Below are positions 11,190-23,287 of a stretch of 64,000 bases of DNA, piece by piece (within the stretch, counting starts at the first letter, position 1; the number at the start of each line of letters is the position of its first letter). The position numbers were made by a program, and so were the translations under genes. Source of the stretch: Psilocybe azurescens (Eukaryota; Basidiomycota; Agaricomycetes; Agaricales; Agrocybaceae); assembly GCA_023853785.1 (NCBI GenBank), contig JAJIRX010000175.1:53663-117662 (forward strand). The letters are read 5' to 3'. The notes under the pieces were generated by a model. It saw nothing but the letters and a program-made list of their open reading frames with translations, had not been told where the DNA came from and did no database searches.

Positions 11190-12990
11190 CAATCCACTGT
11201 CCGACCTCTCTCCAAGCCCAGCTGGACTTGCAGTCGGGCATCCTCCACGCGGAGGAGCAGGTTTTTAGATTATAGTACTGCTTATTCAAATTTCTGTCAG
11301 GCGTTTGATAATCTGAGTGCACCCGGGGAGGAGGGGGATAATGCGCGGAAGGGAGGAGAGGAGGAGGGAGGGGGAAAGGAGAGATGGTAGGAGCCGGAGA
11401 CGTTGAAGTATTTGCTGTTGTGTAATGTTATGTTGAATTTGGTAGGTCTTCTTCCGTTCGTTTCATTTGATTCTCGTCCCTTTATGTTCTTTTTGTCGCT
11501 CTCGTTGTTTTTATTGATGAAATGAGACGTGTATGCGTGCTATGCCTTGTCCTGCGTCTCCTCTCACCTCGCCTGTCTTGAAAATACCCGCTTGCGGGTA
11601 CGTCATCTCGTGAGAAGGAAACGATGTCACGTGTATTTATATCTCCCAACTTTTATCAGTAGCTTCCTTGCTCTCAGTCGTACCACTGCAACCGACTGCA
11701 TAGGCATTCTACACAATTCACTTCACCCATTCATTACCTACCGAATTTTTTTTAGAGGGCCTTCGGCATCGCCATTGGTCTTCCACGCCCTGCAGATAAC
11801 CGGTGTTGAGGGGGTATTGGGTTGGTGAGTTGCGGCTTTTATTATTATTATTTGGGATTTCGAGGGTTTTTGTTTTTTCTGTTTCTATTTTCTTGAGAGT
11901 TATTTTATGGAGAGTTTTTGTGGGATCGTGTTATTACACGTCGTGTTTTTGGAGGATGTTTCGTTAGTGGCTGTTTTGTTGGTGATGGTTTTGTTCGAGA
12001 ACGCTTTGTTGGACGTCGTTCTTTGTTCTTCGTTTTCTCTATTCCCTCCGATGCTTACTCGACTCGAGAGATGGATGAGCCACAGCCATGTCCACGGGGC
12101 ATTCCTTCACTAGCTGCGTCGGCACACCGGTGCAGAGCCTGGCATGCGGACTGTTTGGTGGATCTCTCTGTCTAGCTCATTCCGTGCGTTTATAGCGGTG
12201 GTTCACTCAGTTTTGAGCACTCTCCGGCACGGTTGGTGGGCTGTCGTCCGCCGTCGAAATGTTCTATTCTGTTTAACTATACGACACCACCTACTTTGTT
12301 ACGCCTGTATTTACATCTCTCATTCGTCATCCTTTTCCCTTCAGTTATTTACCTATTTTCCTTCTCCCCGCTCTCTGACAGTTCACTAACACCCCACTGT
12401 CTCCTTCCACTCCTCCCATGCAACAGAATTCTAGTCAGACTCAACGATCCGTACACACGTCGTCGCGTTGTATGACACGCTGCTCGAGGCAACCTGAAGA
12501 AGATCGTCGAGCTGTACTCGGTCGTAGAGGTCGAGTACATCGCGGAGCAGGTCGGGCAGGAGAAGCAGGCTGTTGAGGCGAAGTGCGTTTTGTATGTTTT
12601 TGGCATTTGCTTTTTGCTTTTTTAATGTTCGCGGGAATGACGCTAATATTTTGTTTGCAGACTGTCAAAGATGATCCTTGATAAAGTATTATGGCTTATT
12701 GGCTTATCATCTACGACGAATCTAAAGCCGACGTAAGCTTTCTTTATTTTAGTCTACCTCCATTCATTTTCATATTCTCCTCTTCTCTTTTATGCCGTTT
12801 GCTTACTCGCTTCCGGCTTCTTCCCCGAACTCGAAACACATCGTGCAGAACACATACGGAGTCACTATCGGACACTCGAGCAGATCACCTAGTTCGTGGA
12901 GTCATTATGCGCAGAAGTACGCTTCTTTTCCTTCTCCTTCTCTGTGGTTTCATCAGATGACGATGGCTGAAGCGGTACCTCTTTCTTTCC
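11190..12990 (+). pseudogene. RPN6: RPN6 pseudogene, copy 4
   Basis: Recognisable parts are the AQLDLQSGILHAEEQ exon (about 11215-11265), the remains of the AYSNF..FDNLSA exon (11275-11440), KKIVELYSVVEVEYIAEQ (12500-12580), LSKMILDKV (12661-12690), IYDESKADV (12708-12735) and an NTYGVTIGHSSR remnant (12850-12885). Exons are shortened by internal deletions and the first half of the gene is absent. It is the arm of an inverted repeat with 498-2040. Its 3' flank (13000-15106) is shared with copy 5 (57330-58256). Confidence 0.85.
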
Positions 12991-12999
12991 ACTAAACTG

Positions 13000-15106
13000 T
13001 CAAGATTTTTTAAAGTTGTTTCAATTGTACTTCACATTAATACAAAGTTGCGCTTTTCTCTTTCTTTTTATGCTAATTGTACGTCACTGGGCGTTCTTGG
13101 CGGAAGGTGTTCCTGCCTTCATTGTATCCGACAGTCGTAGGTGATAGTACCTTTTCTCATGCCACGTCTCTACGAGCAGTGATACCATTTCCCGCCCGAA
13201 CAGATGCCCTTTCCACGTGCGGTTGTACGAGACTAGCTCGTAGGTCCAACTCTCGGCTCTCGACTGAGAATAGAAATGGGCTCTTGTCGAATAACCTCTT
13301 GTATATGGGCTACGAGTGGACGATAAAGTCAATCCGCTCGATCCTTTCGGTGCATGCCTTTTCTATTTACATATCTTGACGAATAGGCCCAACGTTGTAC
13401 TCCAAATTAAAGTTTAACGAGTTTGTCTACTGCAAATTACATTTCTGCCTACGACAGCCAGGTGTTTTCAGACCGATAAAGCTTGCACTGCTGGTGCCGA
13501 CCAGTGTAAGTAAAACTTACAGCGAATTTAATACAGAACTTATGTAAGAATTGCTGTAAGTATGACATACAGCACTTCTGTTTGAAAATAATACAGATAA
13601 AAAACAGATATTCTGTTCGGTGGCTGTAAGTTAAACAAACAGTATTTCTGTTTCTAAGCTGTAAGTCAATAATACACCCGAATAAAGAGAATTTCTATTC
13701 TTTGTCTGTTTGTTAAATATACAGAATAGTTGTATGTAATTGCTGTATGTAATCACTGTATGTTATACAAACACGAGTTCTGTAAAGAAAACTTACAGTC
13801 AAAGTACAGAATTTCTGTTTGTTTTACTTATGGAATTTATGTATATAATTGCTGTATGTAAAACTTACACCGAAATATACCTGAGCCAGTCGAATACTGT
13901 ATATTTCGGTGTAAGTTTTACATACAGCAATTATATACATAAATTCTGTACTTTGACTGTAAGTTTTCTTTACAGAACTCGTGTTTGTATAACATACAGT
14001 GATTACATACAGCAATTACATACAGCTATTCTGTATATTTAACAAACAGACAAAGAATAGAAATTCTCTTTATTCAGGTGTATTATTGACTTACAGCTTA
14101 GAAACAGAAATACTGTTTGTTTAACTTACAGCCACCGAACAGAATATCTGTTTTTTATCTGTATTATTTTCAAACAGAAGTGCTATATGTCATACTTACA
14201 GCAACTCTTACATAAGTTCTGTATTTAATTCGCTGTAAGTTTTACTTACACTGGTCGGCGCCAGCAGTGTTGACTATCACTGGGGCGCTCTGGAACTTTT
14301 GAGGCCGGCGCCCCACAATTATCATTAGTTTCATTAGATTTTCGTCGGAAGGGCAGTGAAGATGAAGGGTGTCGAGCGCGAATATTATACTGTGGATGTT
14401 CGTGTCCCTTTTCCTTCGCATATTCGAATTTGAACCATAGGCCTGATACATTGCCTTTCCCTCTCTTCATTGTAGCAGTCCCAAGCCATCCACTCCACGG
14501 GGCATGTATTCAATATGTTGCCACGCTTCTCACACTAGTATTACATCACCACAATGATTTCCTCGGTTTGCAACTAAACTCGCGTTCCTTATGACTTGGA
14601 TTGTCAACTCAAATCCAGAACTCGACCATTCCATGCTCCAATTTATCCTACAGGGAATTAAAGTCTAAATCGAAAACCACAAACGTCCAACAATCCACCT
14701 CTACAAAACCGTATCTGACTAGGAACCCTCAGGTTCATCAACGGTTCCACTACGGATGCTTCCTTGGCGATATGAGGATCGCGGACATGCTCATGCAAAA
14801 GGACGCGCAGTAGGGAATGAGAGGGAGGTATGATTTCATTCAGGAGCCGGGGCGGGTACGCCAGTGTACACGGAGACGGAATGATGGCGGATTAATGTGG
14901 TTGTGTGAAGAGGAGGGGGCACGGCGGGCGGAGAGTTTAGGCTAGCGAAGGAGGAGGGAATGAAATGGGCAATCGGAGTGAAGGAGGAAGAGCCGAATGG
15001 GCAGCAGAGCCCATGGCTATGGATAGGGAGAAGGACGAATGAGAGGCAAGAATCACAAAATGTCGAGCGGGGAAGAGCGTAAATGGTTCTTCGTCCACTT
15101 ATGAGA
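13000..15106. other. RPN6 downstream flank shared with 55840-57330 (inverted)
   Basis: Apart from the palindromic element at 13486-14269, this stretch matches the reverse complement of 55840-57330, for example CAGGTGTTTTCAGACCGATA, CCGGCGCCCCACAATTATC and the end GTTCTTCGTCCACTTATGAG. Short reading frames such as 14601-14813 exist in only one copy, so I see no conserved gene. Similarity stops at 15106. It marks one edge of the AT-rich island. Confidence 0.8.
13486..14269. mobile_element. 784-bp palindromic foldback element, CACTA type
   Basis: The element is almost a perfect hairpin. The left arm (13486-13880) and right arm (13899-14269) are reverse complements around an 18-nt spacer at 13881-13898, with about 24 extra bases in the left arm near 13815-13840. 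The ends read CACTGCTGGTGCCGACC and GGTCGGCGCCAGCAGTG. It is flanked by TTG at 13483-13485 and 14270-14272. The unoccupied homologous site near 56685 has a single TTG on that alignment. CACTG ends with a 3-bp duplication fit the CACTA/EnSpm superfamily. Dense CTGTAAGT-like motifs inside resemble CACTA subterminal repeats. It has no transposase, so it is non-autonomous. Confidence 0.85.
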
Positions 15107-15660
15107 TGTTGTTTTGTAACGTGCTCGGATCACAGAATAAGCTATTACAGGATACATATAGAAGCAAGAATACATGGCGATGTTCCACCGAGCTTGTGGG
15201 TATGAATAGGTAGAAAGCGCGGAAATCGAGGCTGTCCTCGTAGTAGCTGCGAGTTTGATATTGAGATTCTATGTGATCAATGACGAAGCAAGATGGGCAG
15301 GTATAAATAGGGAGATACCACGTCCCGGTCGACGCCCTGGAAGTAGTGGTGAGAAACAAATGGCTGTCCGTCCCGATTGAACGTATGATTGAGTTCAGGC
15401 TTCGGACAAGGTTCGATTTCTGGGGATTCTCATTAAACGTTGACATGTGACAAATATGACAGACCATCGGCGGACCAAAGGGTGCGTGATCGGGACTATG
15501 TTCGCTTTCGCGTCCACCCATCCTCTAGTCTATACCCATACGTGCCCCCTACAGTTGGACTGGACCTTGGGTGCAAGATTGAGACCACCGCGGCATACTA
15601 ACGCAAGACAGCAGCACTTCCTGCAGATAGTGAGGAAAACAGAGAAATAGGCCGAGGCAG
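15107..15660. other. Stretch upstream of the NLR, no recognised gene
   Basis: A 140-codon open frame exists on the minus strand (15099-15521) with CHICHMSTFNENPQ near its start. It matches no family I know and crosses the edge of the duplicated flank, so I do not call it a gene. The region may hold the NLR promoter. Confidence 0.4.
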
Positions 15661-15667
15661 TGCTCTC

Positions 15668-15675
15668 TATATATA
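15668..15675 (+). promoter_or_regulatory. Candidate TATA box upstream of the NLR
   Basis: TATATATA lies about 250 bp before the preferred NLR start at 15926. This is a positional guess only. Confidence 0.3.
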
Positions 15676-15925
15676 CTGGAGTATGTTCTCCGTCTGTGAC
15701 GGCCTGCGGGCTGTCTGAACCAGGTTGGATTAATTTTAACTTCCTATTCAATCTGCGCGGAAGCAAGAACAGGAGGTACACGTGGTCAACCGCATACTCG
15801 GATCCTTGGAATTCCTACTCGGATCCGTGCTCGTTCTTCGTCGCCTTCATCTTGACTTCCATTACTTACCTTCAGCTCATTTTCGCTCGATATCCACTAT
15901 ACACTTGCGAAAATTTACCCCCGAC

Positions 15926-18900
15926 ATGGCCACCAAATCCTCAAAAGAGAGACGAGGTTTGTGAAGAGCATCGATACATGATAGCGACGCTTATCGATCT
16001 GTCTTTCGGAGGTGTAGATATTCGCAATGTCGTTAAAGACAACACAATTGAACATTCCATGGTGAATACCGCTGGAAGGGACGTAATTGTGCATGAAAGA
16101 CACCCGGATCCCATTGACAGTGAGTTCTTTAGCATCTTACCGATTCAAAATCTGAATAAATCCACTCGAGAACTTCGAATGATCGCCAACTGGTTAACAC
16201 CAATCAACTTCCGAACCATTCACCGTGATACTCTCTCCAAACGCACCCTTGGCACGGGAACTTGGCTTATTGATAACCCGAAATTTCAAGAATGGCTCTG
16301 CAAGAACGATCGTTGCCTTGTGATAACAGGAATACGTACGCAATCAGTTGTCCTCTATATTTCGATGTCTAACATTTTTTTCTGATAGCGGGTGCTGGAA
16401 AGACAGTTCTCTCGTAAGTTCTCATCTTTTTCCTCTGTCAAAATGCTGTACATCTTGAATGTATAGATCAATTGTTATTGAATATCTGGAGAATTTGCAT
16501 TCTGAGGAAAACAACAATGCTGTTGTCTTTATGTACTGCCGACATGATGATACGTACACAGTAACAGATTTTCTTGCTTCATTGGTCAAGCAGCTGGTTG
16601 AGGAGCATCATGATAGACCATCCATTTTTCAAGCTGTCAATGATATGCATGATGCTCATAGGAAAAAGGAGACATGTCCTTCTGAAATAGATCTTTTGGG
16701 ATTACTGCAACAATTATTCACTTCTTTCAAAAAGTGTTTATTATTCTTGATGCTTTTGATGAGGCCTCCTATAATGTTCGGTCTCATCTCCTAGCCAAGC
16801 TCTTGTCACTGAAAGCAGTTCTTCTGGTCACCTCACGTCCATTGGGGTTGGGGTTATCTAAGACACTACCACCAGATGCTGTGCATATAAATATTGGGGC
16901 ACAAACACTGAGTGACATCCAACTCTTTGTGAGAAATGAAGTTAAAACAAATTCAGATATCTTGGATCTTGTGGGAGATGATGATTTGTGTATGAGCAAA
17001 GTCTGCACTAAAATTGAGGAAAATTCAAAGGAAATGTAAGTATTGTACATTCTTCTATATGAGTTTGCAGCTAACAAGTAGTGCTGCAACTTTATAGGTT
17101 TCTTCTTGCTTCTCTGCAAATTGACTCTCTTAGAGAATGTACCACTAAGAACAGACTATTTACAGCACTTCAGTCACTCCCATCTGACTTAAATGCAACA
17201 TATGAGTCTGCATTAAAAAGAATTAATAATCAGAGTGGGGAAATCTGTTCTCTTGCCAAGAGGGCCATCATCTGGTTGACATATGCATACCGGTCATTAA
17301 CAATCACTGAACTTCAACATGGACTTGCAATAGATAATGAACAAAAAAATTTGATGAAGGGGATATTCCACCAGAGAAATTGATTAGTGTGGCAGCATGT
17401 GGCATGATTGTGATTGATCCAGAGAGTAAAATTGTGCGTCTTGTACGTGAGTGAACCAGCACATATTAAAATGACTGATCTAAGCTAATGAAATAATTTA
17501 AAGATTATACAGCACATGATTTTTTTTATAAACAGTCCTGATCACCTAATCATAGAGCCACATACATATATTGTGACAAGTTGTATTTCATATCTCTGTG
17601 CATTTCAATTCACAACATTGGAGATATCAGATATGGAAGCATTGAAGAAGTTTCTACAAAGTCAGCCCTTCTTAGACTATGCTTATTGCAACTGGGGCTT
17701 TCATGCTAAGCAATATGATGGAAAGGCTATACTAAACAACATAGTATCTAGTTTTGTTATTCAATGTGCTGATTATCCAGTATGCACTAATTGGCCATGG
17801 GGTCAACTCACTTTATACAAACCCTGTCATGTGGTTGCCTATTATGGGCTTTCAGATATTTTCCCACAGATAAATGCATCATGGAATGAACATACAAGGG
17901 AGCAGGACACACCACTCATTGTAGCTTCAATGAATGGCCATGAGGCAGTTGTTAAATTACTTCTATCTTTCCCCAACATTGGCATCAATGCAACAAATGA
18001 TAATGGTTACACAGCACTTAGGTCTGCTTCTGAGAATGGTCATAAAACAGTTGTTCAATTGCTTCTATCTTGCCGCAACATTGACATCAATGCAAGCAAT
18101 AGATGTGGTTACACAGCACTTATGCTTGCTTCTTGGAATGGTCATGAAGCAGTTGTTCAATTGCTTCTATCTTTCCCCAACATTGATATCAATGCAAGCG
18201 ATGAAAGTGGTTACACAGCACTTATGTTTGCTTCTAAGGATGGTTATCAAGCAGTTGTTCAATTGCTTCTATCTTGCCCCAACATTGACATCAATGCAAG
18301 CAATAGAAGTGGTTACACAGCACTTATGCATGCTTCTAAAAATGGTCATGAAGCAGTTGTTCAATTGTTTTTGCCTTTCTCTAATAATGAGATCAATACA
18401 GGTAATGAAAGTGATTATACACCACTTATGCTTGCTTCTGAGAATGGTCATGAAGCAGTTGTTCAATTGCTTCTATCTTTCCCCAACATTGATATCAATG
18501 CAAGCAATGATAGTGGTTACACAGCACTTATGTTTGCTTCTGAGGATGGTTATCAAGCAGTTGTTCAATTGCTTCTATCTTGCCCCAACATTGACATCAA
18601 TGCAAGTAGTTTCTTCAAGTACACAGCACTTATGCTTACTTCTCGGAGTGGTCATAAAGCAGTTGTTCAATTGCTTCTATCTTGCCCCAACATTGACATC
18701 AATGCAAGCAATAGAAGTGGTTACACAGCACTTATGCATGCTTCTAAAAATGGTCATGAAGCAGTTGTTCAATTGCTTTTGCCTTTCTCTAATAATGAGA
18801 TCAATACAGGTAATGAAAGTGATTATACACCACTTATGCTTGCTTCTCGGAATGGTCATGAAGCAGTTGTTCAATTGCTTCTATCTTTCCCCAACATTGA

Positions 18901-20182
18901 TATCAATGCAAGCAATGATAGTGGTTACACAGCACTTATGTTTGCTTCTGAGGATGGTTATCAAGCAGTTGTTCAATTGCTTCTATCTTGCCCCAACATT
19001 GACATCAATGCAAGCGATGAAAGTGGTTACACAGCACTTATGCCTGCATCTGACAATGGTCATGAAGCAGTTGTTCAATTGCTTCTATCTTTCCCAAAAA
19101 TTGACATCAATGCAAGAAATGATAGTGGTTACACAGCACTTATGTTTGCTTCTGAGAATGGTCATGAAACAGTTGTTCAATTGCTTCTATCTTGCACCAA
19201 CGTTGACATCAATGCAAGTGATTTCTGGAAGAAGACAGCGCTTATGCTTGCTTCTCAGAATGGTCATGAAGCCGTTTTTCAATTGCTTCTATCTTTCCCC
19301 AACATTGACATCAATGCAAGCAATGATAATGGTTACACAGCACTTATGTTTGCTTCTGAGAATGGTCATAAAACAGTTGTTCAATTGCTTCTATCTTGCC
19401 GCAACATTGACATCAATGCAAGCAATAGAAGTGGTTACACAGCACTTATGCATGCTTCTAAAAATGGTCATGAAGCAGTTGTTCAATTGCTTTTGCCTTT
19501 CTCTAATAATGAGATCAATACAGGTAATGAAAGTGATTATACACCACTTATGCTTGCTTCTGAGAATGGTCATGAAGCAGTTGTTCAATTGCTTCTATCT
19601 TTCCCCAACATTGATATCAATGCAAGCAATGATAGTGGTTACACAGCACTTATGTTTGCTTCTGAGGATGGTTATCAAGCAGTTGTTCAATTGCTTCTAT
19701 CTTGCCCCAACATTGACATCAATGCAAGTAGTTTCTTCAAGTACACAGCACTTATGCTTACTTCTCGGAATGGTCATAAAGCAGTTGTTCAATTGCTTTT
19801 ATCTTGCCCCAACATTGACATCAATGCAAGTAGTTTCTTCAAGTACACAGCACTTATGCTTGCTTCTAAGAATGGTTGTAAAGCAGTTGTTCAATTGCTT
19901 TTATCTTTTCCCTAATATTGACATCAATGCGGGCAATGAAAGTGATTATACAGCACTTATGTTTGCTTCTGAGAATGGTCATAAAGCAGTTGTTCAATTG
20001 CTTCTATCTTGCACCAACATTGACATCAGTACAAGCAATAAAAAGAATATACAGCACTTACGCTTGCTTCTAAAAATGGTCATAAAACAATTGTTCAATT
20101 GCTTCTATCTTATTCTGATATAAACATCAATGCAATCAATGACCAGGATCACATAGCATTGTCATATCCTAATTTTTATTAA
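15926..20182 (+). pseudogene. NACHT-ankyrin NLR (STAND) gene, frameshifted
   Basis: This is a fungal NOD-like receptor, a family of STAND NTPases thought to act in non-self recognition and programmed cell death. My start is the ATG at 15926 (ACATGGCC context), with a 55-nt intron (15957-16011) giving MATKSSKERRGVDIRNV. The N-domain contains SMVNTAGRDVIV. The P-loop GIPGAGKTVLS is assembled across introns 16336-16388 and 16414-16466. Walker B is VFIILDAFDEA (about 16733-16765) and LLVTSRP follows. Next come the winged-helix-like RAIIWLTYAYRSLTITEL (17255-17315) and about 22 ankyrin repeats (17905-20176). The frame breaks at about 16726 (A5), 17340 (A7), 17520 (T8), 19905 (T4) and 20045. The stop is at 20180. 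Either a recent pseudogene or homopolymer sequencing errors. Confidence 0.8.
17905..20176 (+). repeat. Ankyrin repeat array, 102-bp unit with higher-order copies
   Basis: About 22 units of 34 codons follow the pattern GYTALM.AS..GH.AVVQLLL. A three-unit block starting NRSGYTALMHASKNGHE and passing through NNEINTGNESDYTPLM occurs at 18301, 18709 and 19423. The spacing is exactly 4 and 7 units (408 and 714 bp), and the block copies are nearly identical at the nucleotide level. The unit length is a multiple of three, so the array also stays open in a second frame. Confidence 0.9.
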
Positions 20183-20988
20183 ATCTGAAATTCATTTGTT
20201 CACTTAGAATGTTTATCCCAGATCTCCATCAAATTGTAATGGATGACTAGGTTATGCGATGAATAGACTAGCTTTATCTATTAGCATGATACTAGTTTGC
20301 AATTTATGTTCTTTTCTTAATCTCTGATGCTTTATATTATTTGTTTGTTTCTTTTTTATTGTTTCTACATGTTATACCTACTCAGATTTATTTCTTTTTA
20401 CTTATCTTACTTCCATTTTTATTATCTTGCTTATGCATTTAACTCATCCTTCACCTTTTATTTCAACATTCCTTTAGTCATCACATAGCTTTGTATTGTT
20501 TCTTTTGTCTGTAGCTAAATAATTGATCTTTGCATATCAAACTGAGTGATTGGTACACATAGTTAAAATACTTTTCTTCTTTCAGATATCTATTTCCAGC
20601 TCTTCATTATATAACAAATGTAATGGTATGGCTTGGAATGCAAGAAAGTTACAAGCCTCAGATTTTTTCACAGTAACTTGATCAGTTTTCAGCATTCATC
20701 AGCACACACTCTAGCCATTATCAATAGTATTTGTCAAAAACATTAGTACTTATTCCAGCTATATGAGATGAATTTCAGGGCTTATATCAAACCAACCCAG
20801 TACTCACAGTGGCTATTCATGTTTGATTTATTCAGCCTTGCCTTTTTCACCCTTCTTTAAAATTTTTATCAACTTTTTATTCTATATATACTTCTTGTTG
20901 TGCTTGTTGTTTTGGGACTTTTTGTTTCAAGAATATTTCCAAATTTCATTATTTTTTATCCTTCTGTCATTCCTCATTAACCAAACTC
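20183..20988. other. AT-rich intergenic stretch
   Basis: T-rich sequence downstream of the NLR. I see no gene, repeat unit or transposon end. Confidence 0.5.
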
Positions 20989-21400
20989 AGTGCTTTACCA
21001 GCGCCCCCATCTATTCTAGATGTAATCCATAAAATCCAACTTGATATCATGATTCCAGATAAAATCCAGTTAGAACATAGTATTCAGTTGAAATCCAGAC
21101 CAATTCAAACTGGACCCAGTAATTTACTTTCTCCCACAGAGTCCTTATGGACTCTAATGGAATCCAGTGGAATCCAGAAGAGTTGTGTATACATTGAGTG
21201 TAAAAAGTTCACTGGATGTGAGGAGATCTTATACTATACAGTAGTACTTTATCTTTCTCTACTGAATTTACATGGACTTTTGTGGATTCTACTAGATTTT
21301 ATTAGATTTGCTCTATTTGAATACTAAATTGGGAGTATACAAAGTCCAGTAGACCTTAGTGAGTTAGTCCATTGGACTCCACTGGACTGTTTAAATTCAG
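20989..21400. mobile_element. Degenerate E-like TIR element end
   Basis: CAGTGCTTTACCAGCGCCCC at 20989 resembles the E-family end at 35216 (CAGTACTTTACCATCCCCC). It is followed by scattered ATCCAGT and GGAATCCAGTGG motifs up to 21400. The opposite end was not found, so this is a remnant. Confidence 0.45.
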
Positions 21401-21520
21401 AAAGTGAGTGGTTGTGTTAATGCTATAAATAAAAATATGGAGCCTATGTTCTGATCCTGAATCTATTTGAATTATGTCATTTGCTTTTTTATTAAAAAAT
21501 ATGAAATACTTACCAAAAAC

Positions 21521-22675
21521 CAGTACTTTACAGTGCCCCACGGGTACCAGTCGGAACCGCTTGGACCCAGTCGGAACCGATTGGAATCCACTTGGACCCA
21601 CTCAAAACCGGGTTGGAATTTCTCATAATGTACTTAATCAGTGTATAATACAATGCTTAGTCAGCATTACATAATAATTGGTTACATAAGCTTATAAATA
21701 ATATATTGAAATCACATGATATAGTCTGCTTAGTCAGTATTACATAATATTTCTTACATAAGCTCTTAAGTAATCATTCAGGTCATATGATATTTGTAAT
21801 AAATGCGAAATTATAAAATACACTCAACAGGAATTGAACCAACAGCTTCATATATATTAATTCTATACACACATTACCAACTACACTATTATTGCTTGTG
21901 GTATTATCAACATTTTATGAATTATATACTATTTTTTACAACACCCAATAATATATTCTGGCACTTCCTCTGAAGCTATACCCATATATTAAATATCAAA
22001 ATGATCAGAAAATTGAGGGCAATACATCTGTAATTACACCATCATCAAAATATTATGTCAGCATGTTCAATATACCAAATACTGTAAATTCAAATATATA
22101 TAGATATTGTAAATTAATTTTTGCAACAAAATAGCACTCTGTTAGCTATATATTAATAGTGTTGCAATAATAGAAATTAATGGAATGCAAAGATTAATTT
22201 TATTCAAGACATTTAGATTATATAAGCACAGATTTATATGAAAAATAGGTATTTCTTTACCAGAAATTTTTTAATTTTATATAACTATTACATAAACATA
22301 TTCTCCTCAATTTTACAATTCTAGCAATACCAAATTTGTCACAAACTGTTGAGATCTATGTATACTTTTTGTGTTATTACTTGCTGAGCTGTAAATAGTA
22401 TGCTGACATAATATAGTTCCGCTTGGTACCACTTGGATTCCACTCAGAATTGGGTCTCATTGGGTTTCAAATTTGATGAATTCCACTTGGATTCCAGTTG
22501 GATTCCGATCAGATTTTGGTCGGACTTGTTAACAGTGGAACTGGTCGGTACTGGTGGTTCCGATCGGAATCCAGTCAGAATCCGGTCAGAAAAATTTGGA
22601 CATTTTACTGCTAATTTAGCAGGGACACTGCCAAATAAAATTCCGATCGGTACCTGTGGGGAGTGTAAAGACCTC
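21521..22675 (+). mobile_element. A-family TIR element, copy A2, complete
   Basis: A complete 1155-bp non-autonomous element. The left end CAGTACTTTACAGTGCCCC (21521) and right end GGGGAGTGTAAAGACCTC (22675) form an imperfect terminal inverted repeat around the shared CTTTACA core. Arrays of GGTCGGAACC/GGAATCC motifs lie inside both ends (21540-21620 and 22430-22600). The flanks are CCAAAAAC and CCAAAACT, a decayed 8-bp duplication. The body is AT-rich with no coding frame. A tRNA-like segment is inside on the minus strand. It also contains the undisturbed site (about 22375-22395) used to read the E insertion at 35215/45837. Confidence 0.85.
21828..21892 (-). promoter_or_regulatory. tRNA-like A and B boxes in element A2
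   Basis: On the minus strand TAGTGTAGTTGGTAATGTG precedes GGTTCAATTCCTG by about 32 bases. This is an RNA polymerase III internal promoter pattern conserved in all A copies and better preserved here than in A1. Confidence 0.5.
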
Positions 22676-22683
22676 CCAAAACT

Positions 22684-23287
22684 GGTGATAAATAAAATTT
22701 GGCAAATGGATTTTTTTAAAAAAAAACTTTACACTAGATCATAAAACATTATTTCAGGTGGTCTTGATACTTAAATTATATGCTTTAGGCCTTTTCTTAT
22801 TTAGATATAGCTCAAACAGTATTAAATATTATATTAGATAATTTTGTATAGAATTATTTAAATTTAAATATCTACTGACTGTATATTACCTTTTTGGTTT
22901 TTTTTTCCCACTGGAAACACTTTTAAATACTTGCTAAAAACAAATCAAAAGCAAAATTTTGCAAATAAAAGTTTACTATATAATATAGTTTTTGTGAGAT
23001 TATGTTAATGTTTAAATCATATTTGTAAAATTTTTCCTTATTAGAAAGTACATTAAAGCATTAAATAAAAATGTATTTATTATTATATATTTTTGATATA
23101 TTTTATTTTATATTTTTTGTTAGCAAGATTATAGCCTGCTTACAATAATTGATTTATTTATTTATTTTTATCTGAGACTATGATATAACATTATTATGCA
23201 ATATACATACAAATATAGCCAAATTTAAGATGATATTTTAAAACCAATTTTATCAAAATCCAAACAAATTTAAATTCAGACACTGTG
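22684..23287. other. Very AT-rich stretch
   Basis: There is no coding frame or recognised element between A2 and the next TIR-like end. Long A/T runs dominate. Confidence 0.5.

Noticed and set aside
13740..14042. Open frames on both strands of the palindrome encoding nearly the same peptide
   Set aside because: They arise because the two arms are reverse complements; no protein family fits.
15099..15521. 140-codon minus-strand frame as a gene upstream of the NLR
   Set aside because: It crosses the duplication boundary at 15106 and matches no family.
17934..20123. A 729-codon open frame overlapping the ankyrin array in another frame
   Set aside because: The 102-bp unit is a multiple of three, so any stop-free frame in one unit stays open throughout. 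The ankyrin frame explains the sequence.
17905..20176. Regular direct repeats as a CRISPR-like array
   Set aside because: The repeats are contiguous coding ankyrin units without unique spacers, in a eukaryotic genome.
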